Shown piece after piece: positions 1 through 7,246 of a stretch of DNA of 64,000 bases. Numbering within the stretch: position 1 is the stretch's first letter; the number at the start of each line of letters is the position of its first letter. The notes under the pieces are model-generated. The model did not search any database. It saw only the letters and a list, made by a program, of their open reading frames with translations, and was not told where the DNA came from. The position numbers and the translations under genes were made by a program. The DNA comes from Deltaproteobacteria bacterium (GTDB lineage Bacteria; Desulfobacterota; Desulfobacteria; Desulfobacterales; SURF-15). The stretch is taken from positions 1-64,000 of the forward strand of contig JAFDFZ010000002.1 of the NCBI GenBank assembly GCA_019309565.1, read 5' to 3'.

Positions 1-74
1 TCTTCATCAATCCAGACATCAATTTTAACATTCAATAGTTCCAAGTCTCTGAAAGATTTGTCAGCATTTGCCAT
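1..74 (-). CDS. Hypothetical protein, 3' part beyond window edge
   Basis: A minus-strand ATG at 74-72 opens a frame that runs off the left edge, beginning MANADKSFRDLELLNVKID. A weak GAGG lies about 12 bases upstream. It starts 80 bases after the stop of the RiPP precursor on the same strand, so it may be the next gene of that cluster (an exporter, protease or further tailoring gene would be expected there). With only 24 residues visible I do not recognise it and the call is tentative. Confidence 0.3.
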   Translation of the reverse strand, partial: MANADKSFRDLELLNVKIDVWIDE

Positions 75-154
75 GTAACCAGCCCTCACCTAAATCTGAG
101 GTGAAAAACAAATAATACAAGTCTTTTGCTACAAACAAAAAATCCAGCAGTGAA

Positions 155-295
155 TTAACGGCACCCATGACACGAAGAGCACTGCCTGCAAACGATCCTC
201 TTGCCTGAAGAGTTGATAATCTCTATCGGAAATTTCATGGTCTTCTCTTTTTTCAAGATTGGTTTTTCATAGGCTCGTTTTTTATCCTTTTTCAT
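155..295 (-). CDS. Cys-rich RiPP precursor peptide (46 aa)
   Basis: A short ORF with a strong Shine-Dalgarno (AAAGGAGG at 310-303, 7 bases before the ATG at 295). It overlaps the 3' end of the PqqD-like gene by 14 bases, so it is translationally coupled. The 46-residue product has a very basic N-terminal leader with a YEKPIL motif at residues 9-14, a KFPIEII block at 21-27, then GKR and a core ending CRQCSSCHGCR. The four cysteines, C36, C39, C42 and C45, are spaced exactly three residues apart. A KP-type leader, a Cys-rich tail and an adjacent radical SAM/SPASM enzyme plus peptide-binding domain are the hallmarks of a ribosomally made, modified peptide. The chemistry (thioether cross-links, metal or Fe-S binding) is inference; I do not recognise a named family. 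Confidence 0.78.
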   Translation of the reverse strand: MKKDKKRAYEKPILKKEKTMKFPIEIINSSGKRIVCRQCSSCHGCR

Positions 296-587
296 TTTTC
301 CCCCTCCTTTTGATAATCCCTTCGTTTAGAAAGCCAGCTATTATTTCTTGAAAATCATCTTTGCCTTGATTTTCATCCACTTCAAAGCTGTCCAGGAACC
401 CCCCCAAAACATCTTTTACAGCCAAACCCTCAGCGATCTGTTCCAGTATCCAGTAAGAAGTTTCGTTGAGGCTGTAATGTTCCCCCGAGTCGATATTGAA
501 AACCCAGTATTTTCCAAGCTCAGTAATCTTCTGAAGAAAGATATTCTCGCATAGCGTAAAAGTATCGTTCTGATTTATTTCCAGCAT
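282..587 (-). CDS. PqqD-like RiPP recognition protein
   Basis: A 101-residue protein of PqqD size and pattern: an N-terminal beta-strand region (TFTLCENIFLQKI), the typical NIDSGEHYSLNETSYWILEQIAEG segment at about 31-54 (residue-then-helix signature of PqqD), and a C-terminal helical part ending in a basic tail. PqqD proteins bind the leader of a precursor and present it to a radical SAM enzyme. Here the gene lies between that enzyme (13-base overlap) and the precursor (14-base overlap), so all three are one transcription unit. The role as leader-binding chaperone is inferred from family and context. Confidence 0.82.
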   Translation of the reverse strand: MLEINQNDTFTLCENIFLQKITELGKYWVFNIDSGEHYSLNETSYWILEQIAEGLAVKDVLGGFLDSFEVDENQGKDDFQEIIAGFLNEGIIKRRGKNEKG

Positions 588-1603
588 TGGGGATCCTCAG
601 CAAGGTAATCGCCGGTCAGGGCATAAGCTATTGCGCGGCAACCACGGCATACCGGTATAAGATCACAATCAGCGCACTTTCCTTTAATTTTTTTTTGGTT
701 TCTGACGTTCCACAAGATTTCAGACGTGTACCACACCTTGTAAAAGCTGTCCGTCATGGAGTTCCCAATGGGAATAGGCAGACGCCGGCAGGGATAGATG
801 GTCCCGTCATGCATAATGGTCAATGCATTGTTTCCGACTGAGCACAGTGCGCCAACGGTAGGATCGTTCCCATCAAGGAGCGCAAATAGAGGACGGTACA
901 ATAGAAGCCTTATCTTATCCTCTTTCATTGCAATGGAATAGATTTTCTGAAATACCTCCCTTACCTCGCCGGCTGTAAGAAACTCATCTTTAAGCCCCGC
1001 GCCCACCCCCTCGGGGATGAATCGTTCGGCAGAAAAAGTATCAACACTGTTTTTTTTAAGGAGTTCAATGAGGGGTTCAACCTCATTCTTATTCATGTGG
1101 CTGATGGTCATCATCACCGCCACGTGAAAACCATTTTCTTTCAATAGCCTGATAGCGGATAAAGTTTTTTCAAAGCTGCCTTTACCCCTTATCCGGTCGT
1201 TCAGCTTTTGATTTCCAGCTTCCAAGGAGACCTGGACCCTTCTCAACTTTCTGAATTCCTTTAGCTCCGATATAGTGGCCTCATCAAGCAGCGATCCATT
1301 GGTCAAGAGATCGAAATGGATGATGGTCTCAAGGGAGTTGATGTGCTTCAAAAGGGGAAATAGCTTATCCATAACCATAAACGGCTCTCCCCCTGTTATG
1401 GATAGTGTTCCATCCTTATTCCATTTCCTCAACGTGGCATCAATCTTGTCGGCGATCAGGATTAATTCGTTTAAACTCAATTCATTAGCAGAAGTGTAAT
1501 CGGCGTGGTAACAGTGTTTGCACCGAAAATTGCATTTTTCAGTGATATGCCATTGGAAATAAAACTCGTTCTCAGCACCTGGCTTGATGGCATAATTATT
1601 CAT
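575..1603 (-). CDS. Radical SAM/SPASM peptide-maturation enzyme
   Basis: A 342-residue enzyme. The radical SAM [4Fe-4S] motif is CNFRCKHC (C24, C28, C31), followed by the SAM-contacting SITGGEPF. The C-terminal SPASM domain has seven cysteines in the canonical order: C254, C272, then C310-x2-C313-x5-C319-x2-C322 and C340 three residues from the end, enough for two auxiliary Fe-S clusters. SPASM enzymes modify peptides by radical chemistry (C-C, thioether or epimerisation). It is the first gene of a minus-strand unit with the PqqD-like protein and Cys-rich precursor downstream, making that precursor the likely substrate. An AT-rich region with a short palindrome lies upstream. Confidence 0.9.
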   Translation of the reverse strand: MNNYAIKPGAENEFYFQWHITEKCNFRCKHCYHADYTSANELSLNELILIADKIDATLRKWNKDGTLSITGGEPFMVMDKLFPLLKHINSLETIIHFDLLTNGSLLDEATISELKEFRKLRRVQVSLEAGNQKLNDRIRGKGSFEKTLSAIRLLKENGFHVAVMMTISHMNKNEVEPLIELLKKNSVDTFSAERFIPEGVGAGLKDEFLTAGEVREVFQKIYSIAMKEDKIRLLLYRPLFALLDGNDPTVGALCSVGNNALTIMHDGTIYPCRRLPIPIGNSMTDSFYKVWYTSEILWNVRNQKKIKGKCADCDLIPVCRGCRAIAYALTGDYLAEDPQCWK

Positions 1604-2123
1604 TTAATTTTCTACAATTTAATGTTGAATTTCATTTTTAAAAGATTACCACTTATTAAAAAAAAATGAAATAAATATTTTATGGTTAGTTCAACTAATT
1701 GATATTAATAAAATTTATTGTGATATTTTTGCGTATAAATATGAAATTTATCTGAAGCAGGCAAAGGGCATAGCCCTACCTAATTTTGTAAAACTGTTGG
1801 TTAATATCTTAGCCCGCATGTTGTACAAGACCGTGCTGATTTCAGTGCCTTGTAGGCTTTTCCCTCCTGCATTTTATGAGCTCTTGTTGGGCCTCTGCTT
1901 TCTTCATGCAACGAATCCTTGATTCGAAATTTCCTCATGTACCGGAAGTACCAAAAATGTACCTTCGTTCCATTCTGTGACAGTGATAATGAGGGTGACG
2001 GAGTACCCGCATCCAGCTTGCGATTTCAGCGTAACGATATTTCCGTTTTCTCGGTGCAGCTGGCTGCCTTGCTCTTTGCCCTTTTGTGACTGTCAGATTC
2101 CGGCATGACCTTTTCCCCTTTGT
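1604..2123. other. Intergenic region: AT-rich leader plus unassigned DNA
   Basis: About 140 bases next to the radical SAM gene (1610-1750) are extremely AT-rich and should hold its promoter, though no single -35/-10 pair stands out. From about 1760 to 2123 the base composition returns to normal and I see no supportable gene. The part adjoining 2124 is probably the eroded remainder of the IS91-type transposase. Confidence 0.45.
1686..1698. promoter_or_regulatory. Palindrome upstream of RiPP operon
   Basis: Perfect 6+1+6 dyad TTAGTTcAACTAA in the AT-rich leader, about 85 bases upstream of the radical SAM start. Its position suits an operator for the RiPP operon. No cognate regulator is visible in the window, so this remains a candidate. 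Confidence 0.3.
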
Positions 2124-2474
2124 TCATCGGTTTGCAATGAACCCCAAGTCTTTTTGCCAGAGATCAGCTGGAACCGAGTCGAAAAGATCCGGTTTTTTGA
2201 GCACACTCCGGAACTTGGCACGCAAAATAAGTGATAGGGCTTCAACGGGGACAAAAATGTCGGTATTAGAAGGCAGCCATTTACTACGGCCAAAAGATAG
2301 TCGACCACTGGGCACGATCAAAGTAGGCATGGGGTGGTAAACCATACCCCGCTGCCAGGTAAGCAGTCTACCTATCATATTGATGTCACCGGTGGTGCAC
2401 AAGCGGTTTTTAGGCAGCTTTTTCAATGTCGAAGAAGGGCTTGTAAACAGCGGATCATTGATTTTTGGTGTCAT
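2124..2474 (-). pseudogene. IS91-family transposase remnant
   Basis: The 116-residue frame preserves a block typical of IS91/IS801-type transposases: VYHPMPTLIVPSGRLSFGR (family pattern YHPH-hxxhVPxGGLS), then KWLPSNTDIFVPVEALSLIL and RAKFRSVLKK, then DLWQKDLGF. The family then continues with the catalytic tyrosine-bearing half, which is absent because the frame stops. The first His pair is also altered (HPM rather than HPH). Both ends of the gene are missing and no terminal sequences were found, so this is a dead fragment marking past mobile-element activity beside the RiPP cluster. Confidence 0.7.
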
Positions 2475-2545
2475 TTAGCGTTGTGATCGGTTATCTTCGT
2501 TCAATACAAAGGGGACATCGATGCCCTGAGGATAAGGCATTCAGA

Positions 2546-2737
2546 TTATTGATTCTCAACAGGTAACACCTTAACTGCCTTAAATCGCCACCATACTCCA
2601 TCATTGGTTACGATATAATCGGCCCCACAGGCTACCGGAGTACCCCGCTGGATGGCATCCGGTGTTTTGAAGCGGTATTGTGCCCGCACCCGGACAATGG
2701 TATCGGCAATCTTTAGATCGAGGGGGAAAAGGCTCAT
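2546..2737 (-). pseudogene. PIN-domain (VapC-like) toxin, C-terminal remnant
   Basis: A 63-residue frame matching the last half of PIN-domain ribonucleases: LKIADTIVRVRAQYRFKTPDAIQ contributes the conserved acidic residue of the TPDA motif, and ACGADYIVTND the last catalytic Asp region. The N-terminal half with the first catalytic Asp (usually near residue 5) is absent and no antitoxin gene is visible upstream on the minus strand. It is therefore a truncated toxin-antitoxin remnant, unlikely to be active. Confidence 0.65.
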
Positions 2738-2758
2738 ATTCTCTGAATTCGTAAGGTA

Positions 2759-2908
2759 GTGACGATACTTGCTAAAAAATTGTGGAATGTCAATAAGACA
2801 ACCATAGAAGAAGCGCTTAATTATTTGACGGATGGGGGAGTTTTTCCCGCAAAGCTTTTAGATCGCAGAATAGATCATCAGCAGCGCAATCGTGTACTGC
2901 TTGGATGA
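2759..2908 (+). CDS. Small hypothetical ORF (49 codons)
   Basis: A GTG-initiated frame of 49 codons ending in TGA reads as protein-like sequence (KKLWNVNKTTIEEALNYLTD, then GGVFPAKLLDRRIDHQ). The AAGG upstream is too close to be a good ribosome site, so it may instead be the C-terminal tail of a gene whose front was lost. It lies between two remnants in a decayed region. I do not recognise it. Confidence 0.25.
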   Translation: MTILAKKLWNVNKTTIEEALNYLTDGGVFPAKLLDRRIDHQQRNRVLLG

Positions 2909-2959
2909 TAAGACAGAAAGGTGTGCCCAATGGCAGTTTTCGGGGAGTGACAGCTCTTT

Positions 2960-3712
2960 TCATCCCAGAGCGTCAAATGCAGCCTGCATTTCTTCGATTA
3001 TTTGTGATGCTGCTGCGCGCAGATCGGCCGAACGGGTGATGGGTCTTCCCACCACAAGGTAGTCGGCACCTGCCATAACCGCCTCTTTTGGTGTGGCCGA
3101 GCGCTTGTGATCGTCCGTATCCATGCCGGCAGGCCTGATACCGGGGGTTACGATAAGAAAATCGGTTCCCACTTCCTTTCTAACTTCCCCAGCCTCCCCG
3201 GCCGAACAGATGATGCCGTCACATCCTGCCTTAAGGCCTGTTCTTGCGATTCTTAAAACATAGTCTTTGGCGGAGATCGCATATCCCATCATTTTAAGAT
3301 CAGATTCATCAAGGCTTGTTAAAAGGGTGACCCTTAATATTTTCAGCTTAGAGCCGCAGATGGCGTCTCTTGCTTCTACAGCCGCACGAACCGCTCTGGT
3401 TGAGGCATTTAAGGTTACGAATTCCGCTCCCCCGGCTGCAACTCTTTGCATCAGTCTTTTTACGGTTTCCGGGATGTCCCCATATTTAAGGTCAAGAAAA
3501 ACCCTTTTTCCCCGCTTAACAAGTTCTCCTACGATCGCTTCGCCTCCTTTGGCAAGAAAAAGAGGCCAGCCCACCTTGAAAAAGGAAACAAGGCCTTCTA
3601 GCTTCTGGACGATGTCTATGGCATCCTTAACTTCGATGGCTCGATCCGGGTTTTCCAGATCATGGGGGTGGTCCAGGGCTACGATTATCCGATCGGCGGC
3701 ATTTACTTTCAT
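2960..3712 (-). CDS. pyrF: Orotidine 5'-phosphate decarboxylase
   Basis: A 250-residue TIM-barrel enzyme for the last step of UMP synthesis. It has IIVALDHP at the first strand, the catalytic D-x-K-x-x-D set in FLDLKYGDIPETV, and the phosphate-binding end VTPGIRPAG ... DYLVVGRPITRS. Length is slightly above the usual 230-245. In the D-K-D motif a glycine sits where most family members carry His (KxHDI), and Glu replaces the usual Asn of PNT. The catalytic Asp and Lys residues are kept, so activity is expected. It stands alone; pyrE is about 37 kb away. Confidence 0.9.
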   Translation of the reverse strand: MKVNAADRIIVALDHPHDLENPDRAIEVKDAIDIVQKLEGLVSFFKVGWPLFLAKGGEAIVGELVKRGKRVFLDLKYGDIPETVKRLMQRVAAGGAEFVTLNASTRAVRAAVEARDAICGSKLKILRVTLLTSLDESDLKMMGYAISAKDYVLRIARTGLKAGCDGIICSAGEAGEVRKEVGTDFLIVTPGIRPAGMDTDDHKRSATPKEAVMAGADYLVVGRPITRSADLRAAASQIIEEMQAAFDALG

Positions 3713-3910
3713 GAGATGTATCCCGTTATTTTCAAGGTGCAGATGTTATGGATGTTAGCTGGCAGTGTATTCCGGGGATGGTTTTCTGTCAAGCAAAGAA
3801 TGCTACAGCTGTTAATGTGCACCGAAGGTCAGGTTAAACTAGAACACAAGAGCTGATAGATCGCCTCGGTTTGAAGGCATGTGAGGTATTGCTGCTTTCT
3901 TGTTGTACCT

Positions 3911-4016
3911 TTACCCCGTTAGAGAAACCCACCGACTCATGTTGGTGGAATTATAGATGGTGGTTTAATGCAACCTTCTATAGTCGTTAGAGAACATCGT
4001 TCTCTAACGGGGTTTA
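3911..4016. mobile_element. MITE-like inverted-repeat element with TTTA duplication
   Basis: Perfect 13-bp terminal inverted repeats CCCCGTTAGAGAA (3915-3927) and TTCTCTAACGGGG (4000-4012) bound a 98-bp element. It is flanked by the direct repeat TTTA (3911-3914 and 4013-4016), as expected of a target-site duplication. A third copy, CGTTAGAGAA at 3985-3994, can pair with 4000-4009 as a tight hairpin with a 5-base loop, so two mutually exclusive stems exist. Noncoding. Size and CCCCGTT ends resemble the four elements listed elsewhere, but the interior differs. Confidence 0.65.
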
Positions 4017-4084
4017 CTGTTATGGCTTTTCCTGGTATCTTTATAAGATTCTTTTTTAGGATTGTTGGTTGGAGCCTTTAGAAA

Positions 4085-4606
4085 ATGAACCTTCGGCATA
4101 TCCTATCAGTATTGGCCCTGCTTGCGTTTTTTTCCGCATCCTCTGGGGGCTATCTCTATTATTCTTCGCTGAGAGCATCTGCATTCAGTCAGGCCGAAAG
4201 ACAGGCTATAAGCAGGGTTGAGATGATAAAGAATCATCTTTCAGCCTATCTTTCTGAACACGTTAAGCCTGCAAAAACCTTATCCGGCATGACGGCTTTA
4301 AGCCGTGCATTAATGAATCCCAACCACAAAACATTAAATGAAGCCAATGCCGCAAGGCACGCCGCTTGCGGGCATGTGGAAGTCAAGGTTAAGGTGCTAA
4401 ACGGGCACCTGCTTTTAAGGGTGGAAGACGACGGCCAGGGATTTCACACAGAGGCCATAGCGGAATCGAGAGGTTTCGGGCTGGCGGGAATGAAGGAGCG
4501 GGCCAATCTGGCAGGAGGCGTATTAAAGATTCAATCAAAACCGGGAGCAGGTACCCGTATTTTTTGCAAACTGCCCATGGACACCGACTCTGTGGAGGTT
4601 TTGTGA
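4085..4606 (+). pseudogene. Sensor histidine kinase with core deleted
   Basis: A 173-residue product joins the start of a sensor kinase (membrane helix at about 9-28 and a short extracytoplasmic stretch) directly to the end of its ATPase domain. Near residue 108 the sequence jumps from NPNHKTLNEAN to AARHAACGHVEVKVKV, then shows the G1 box VEDDGQGF and G2 box GFGLAGMKERA of NarX/DegS-type kinases. The rest of the sensor, the HisKA_3 helix with the phosphoacceptor His and most of the N box are gone, in frame. It cannot autophosphorylate. Its stop overlaps the GTG start of the response regulator (GTGA). Confidence 0.75.
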
Positions 4607-5242
4607 TCAGAGTTCTTTTGGCAGACGATCACGTTATCGTAAGGGAAGGACTGCGTCGCATTGTTGAAGAAAGCGGCGATATGGAGGTGGCTGCCGAAGC
4701 TTCGCACGGAAAAGAGGCCATCGGGCAAGTGCAGAAGCACTCGCCTGATGTTGCGGTTATCGATCTGTCCATGCCGGGCATGGACGGGCTTGAGGTGATC
4801 CGCCAGCTAAAATCCCTTTATCCGGCGCTTCCGGTTCTTGTGTTTACCATGCATGAAGAAGAACAGTATGTGGTTCGTGCCATTGAAGCCGGTGCAATTG
4901 GATACATCACCAAGCGTTCGGCTTCCGAGCAGCTTGTGGTAGCCATCCGGAAGGTAAAAAGAAGGAAAGAGATTTTTAACACCCTCGGCAGCTGAGGTAC
5001 TGGCGCTTAGGGTGGCAAGAGGAGATAACGGCAGATCACCTCTGGATTGTCTTTCCATGCGCGAGTTGCAGGTTTTGCGACGGCTTGCAATGGGACAAAC
5101 CAACAGGGAGATCGCAGAGTCCTATCATATCAGCGTAAAGACGGTGGACACTTACAGGCTTCGCCTCTTAAAAAAACTGAATCTTCGCAACAATGCAGAA
5201 CTTTCGAGATTCGCCATTCAAAACCGTCTGGTTGAACCCTGA
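4602..5242 (+). pseudogene. NarL/FixJ-type response regulator, frameshifted
   Basis: A GTG start at 4602 overlaps the kinase stop. The receiver domain is intact (LLADDHVIVREGL, phosphoacceptor in VAVIDLSMPGMDGLE, TM/K region to YITKRS). Near 4960-4975 the reading frame changes: the first frame runs into TGA at 4993, while the correct continuation FLTPSAAEVLALRVARGDN lies in another frame. That leads into a full LuxR-type HTH (LSMRELQVLRRLAMGQTNRE, VKTVDTYRLRLLKKL) ending at 5242. One lost base explains it. With the damaged kinase partner, this two-component system looks inactivated; a sequencing error remains possible. Confidence 0.78.
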
Positions 5243-5296
5243 TGGACGGTAAGCATTGTAAGAAAATTTCTGACATAAAAATCAGAAATAGGATGA

Positions 5297-5325
5297 TTGA
5301 CGGCCGTTTCCGTTTCTGTTAGCAT
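5297..5325 (+). promoter_or_regulatory. Candidate sigma70 promoter for TRAP operon
   Basis: TTGACG (5297-5302), a 17-base spacer and TAGCAT (5320-5325), about 150 bases upstream of dctP. The -35 is good and the -10 weak. It is the best candidate in the 235-base gap between the response-regulator remnant and dctP. Confidence 0.35.
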
Positions 5326-5385
5326 TGCCTCAAACCGATGCTCACCTTCCTGTTCTAAACTTACAACTGGCTTTTTATTTCAACT

Positions 5386-5408
5386 GCCCTTAGAAGGGCC
5401 ACTTTTTC
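5386..5408 (+). terminator. Hairpin plus T-run ahead of dctP
   Basis: A short palindrome GCCCTTAGAAGGGC (5386-5399) is followed by a T-rich stretch (CACTTTTTCC). It lies after the candidate promoter and before the dctP ribosome site, so it could be an attenuator or the terminator of the upstream remnant operon. The stem is only 5-6 bp. Confidence 0.35.
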
Positions 5409-5477
5409 CGAGTGAAGTATCGGGAAAAGGATAGATTTTTATGTTTAAACACAACATCAAAACCAGGAGGTAATGAA

Positions 5478-6485
5478 ATGAGACGATTTTTTTTGATTTT
5501 GGGTATTGTATTCTTATGTTTTTCAATCGTTGTTCCCACGGCATTGGCAAAGAAAAAACCGATTCGAATACGCTTCTCTCACGTGGTGGCGGAAAACACC
5601 CCCAAAGGATGGGCTGCAAATGAGTTTGCCCGGCGAGTCAACAATGCCCTGAAGGGCAAAGTCAGGGTTCAGGTCTTTCCCAACTCCCAGCTGTATGACG
5701 ACAATCAGGCCATTGAGGCCCTTTCTGCCGGTTTCATCGAGATGGTCGCCCCGTCTTCAGCCAAGTTTGTGGGCTCTGTCCCACAGTTGCAGATTTTCGA
5801 CCAGCCTTTTCTGTTTTCCAGCCCCGAGGTATGCCATAAGGTGATCGATGGGCCCATCGGGCAGGAAATATTCGGCATGTTAAAAAAACGGGGTCTTAAG
5901 GCTCTTGCGTTCTGGGATAATGGATTTAAACACTTTACCAACAATGTGCGGCCCCTTATCAAACCGGAAGATTTTAAGGGAATCAAATTCCGTATCATGA
6001 GTTCCGATGTTCTGGAGGCCCAAATGAAAATACTGGGCGCTGTGGGGCTGAAGCTTCCCTTTGCCGAAGTATACAATGCTCTGGAGCAGGGGGTGGTGGA
6101 TGGCCAGGAAAACACGGCATCGAATATTTACTCCAAGAAATTTCATGAAGTTCAAAAATATATGACGATCTCCAACCACGGCTATATCGGGTATCTGGTT
6201 ACCACATCCGAAAGATTCTGGAACAAGCTTCCCGATGATATCAGAACCGAACTGGAAGCTATCTTGAAGCAGGTAACCATCGAGGAACGGAAAAAGGCAC
6301 TGGAACTCAACGAAAGCCAGATGGCCAAGATCAAGGAATATGCCAAGACCTCTGGCAGGCTTCAAATCTATACATTGAATCAGGAAGAAAAAGCCGTGAT
6401 GCGAAAAGCCCTTGAGCCGGTTCACAAGGCGACTCCAGACATCATTCCTTTGCGCTGGATCGAAGAGATTTACAAGATGAAATAA
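5478..6485 (+). CDS. dctP: TRAP transporter substrate-binding protein
   Basis: Periplasmic solute receptor of a tripartite ATP-independent transporter. ATG 5478 is chosen because AGGAGG lies 7 bases upstream and it opens a Sec signal peptide (MRRFFLILGIVFLCFSIVVP then ALA). The mature DctP fold is recognisable from IRFSHVVAENTPKGWAANEF, FPNSQLYDDNQAIEAL, and the substrate-carboxylate region with FKGIKFRIMSSDV and VYNALEQGVVDGQENTASN, which includes the conserved Arg. Length of 335 aa is normal. The likely substrate is a C4-dicarboxylate or other organic acid; sequence alone does not fix it. dctQ and dctM follow on the same strand. Confidence 0.92.
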   Translation: MRRFFLILGIVFLCFSIVVPTALAKKKPIRIRFSHVVAENTPKGWAANEFARRVNNALKGKVRVQVFPNSQLYDDNQAIEALSAGFIEMVAPSSAKFVGSVPQLQIFDQPFLFSSPEVCHKVIDGPIGQEIFGMLKKRGLKALAFWDNGFKHFTNNVRPLIKPEDFKGIKFRIMSSDVLEAQMKILGAVGLKLPFAEVYNALEQGVVDGQENTASNIYSKKFHEVQKYMTISNHGYIGYLVTTSERFWNKLPDDIRTELEAILKQVTIEERKKALELNESQMAKIKEYAKTSGRLQIYTLNQEEKAVMRKALEPVHKATPDIIPLRWIEEIYKMK

Positions 6486-6610
6486 TTCGTTTGATTTCAT
6501 TGAGGGGGCGGGGAGTTTTCCATGCCTTTGGCATGATTGCACGATAAAGTTGTTGATAGCTCATGGAGCGATGAAGTCTTAGAAAACTATCCGACCCAAT
6601 ACTTAATTCC

Positions 6611-6638
6611 CTCGGCTGAGTTCTGTATCTCAGCCGAG
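6611..6638 (+). promoter_or_regulatory. Intercistronic stem-loop between dctP and dctQ
   Basis: A perfect 10-bp stem, CTCGGCTGAG (6611-6620) and CTCAGCCGAG (6629-6638), with an 8-base loop and no T-run after it. It sits in the 175-base gap between the receptor gene and the membrane-subunit genes. Such stems often protect the upstream message from 3' decay and give more receptor than permease. That function is inferred. Confidence 0.55.
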
Positions 6639-6660
6639 GCAAACCGCTTTGTGATGGATC

Positions 6661-7206
6661 ATGATGCAAAAAATCATCCATCTCTGGGGTATGGCAGAAG
6701 AAATTATTGTGGTAACGCTGCTCGGTTTGGCTTCTTATTTAACCTTTCAGGAAGTGATCTTGCGGTATGTGTTCGGCACCGGATGGAGTGGGTCCTATGA
6801 GATTACCGTCATGTCGCTGATCTGGTGTACTTTTTTCGGAGTAAGCCTGGGGGTCAGAGAAAATATTCATATCGGGGTTGATCTTCTGGTAAAAAAGTTT
6901 GATCCCTCCATACAGCGTATCCTCATCATCATTGCCATTCTTTGCAGTGTCCTCTTCGGGATTATCGTAGCGATCAAAGGTTTTGAATTCGCCCAATTTA
7001 TCAGTCGAAGCAAATTGCTGTCTCGAGATTTGCGTATTCCCATGGAAATCGGCTACATGGCGGTTCCGGTGGGCGGTGTGCTGCTCAGTGCCAGGTTTAT
7101 TGAACGGCTGGTTTCTGTGCTTAAAGGCCGGACAATCGAGGCAGATCGCATGCACGAACTGTCCGAAGAGGATAAGAAGAAGCTGATTCGAAAAGTCGAC
7201 CGATGA
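6661..7206 (+). CDS. dctQ: TRAP transporter small membrane subunit
   Basis: A 181-residue DctQ protein with four membrane segments (about 12-34, 48-68, 86-108, 130-150) and the family hallmark GVSLGVRENIHIGVDLLVKKF between segments two and three. The charged C-terminal tail (EEDKKKLIRKVDR) is cytoplasmic. It pairs with DctM to form the membrane complex that takes substrate from DctP using an ion gradient. The start MMQK at 6661 lacks a strong ribosome site. It is 40 bases ahead of dctM. Confidence 0.88.
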   Translation: MMQKIIHLWGMAEEIIVVTLLGLASYLTFQEVILRYVFGTGWSGSYEITVMSLIWCTFFGVSLGVRENIHIGVDLLVKKFDPSIQRILIIIAILCSVLFGIIVAIKGFEFAQFISRSKLLSRDLRIPMEIGYMAVPVGGVLLSARFIERLVSVLKGRTIEADRMHELSEEDKKKLIRKVDR

Positions 7207-7246
7207 GCACACTGTAATTTGCACCCGCAACGAGAAGGAGAGCCTG

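Noticed and set aside
5268-5290. TTTCTGA/TCAGAAA hairpin after the response-regulator remnant
   Set aside because: Seven AT-rich pairs with a long A-rich loop and no T-run; too weak to name a terminator.
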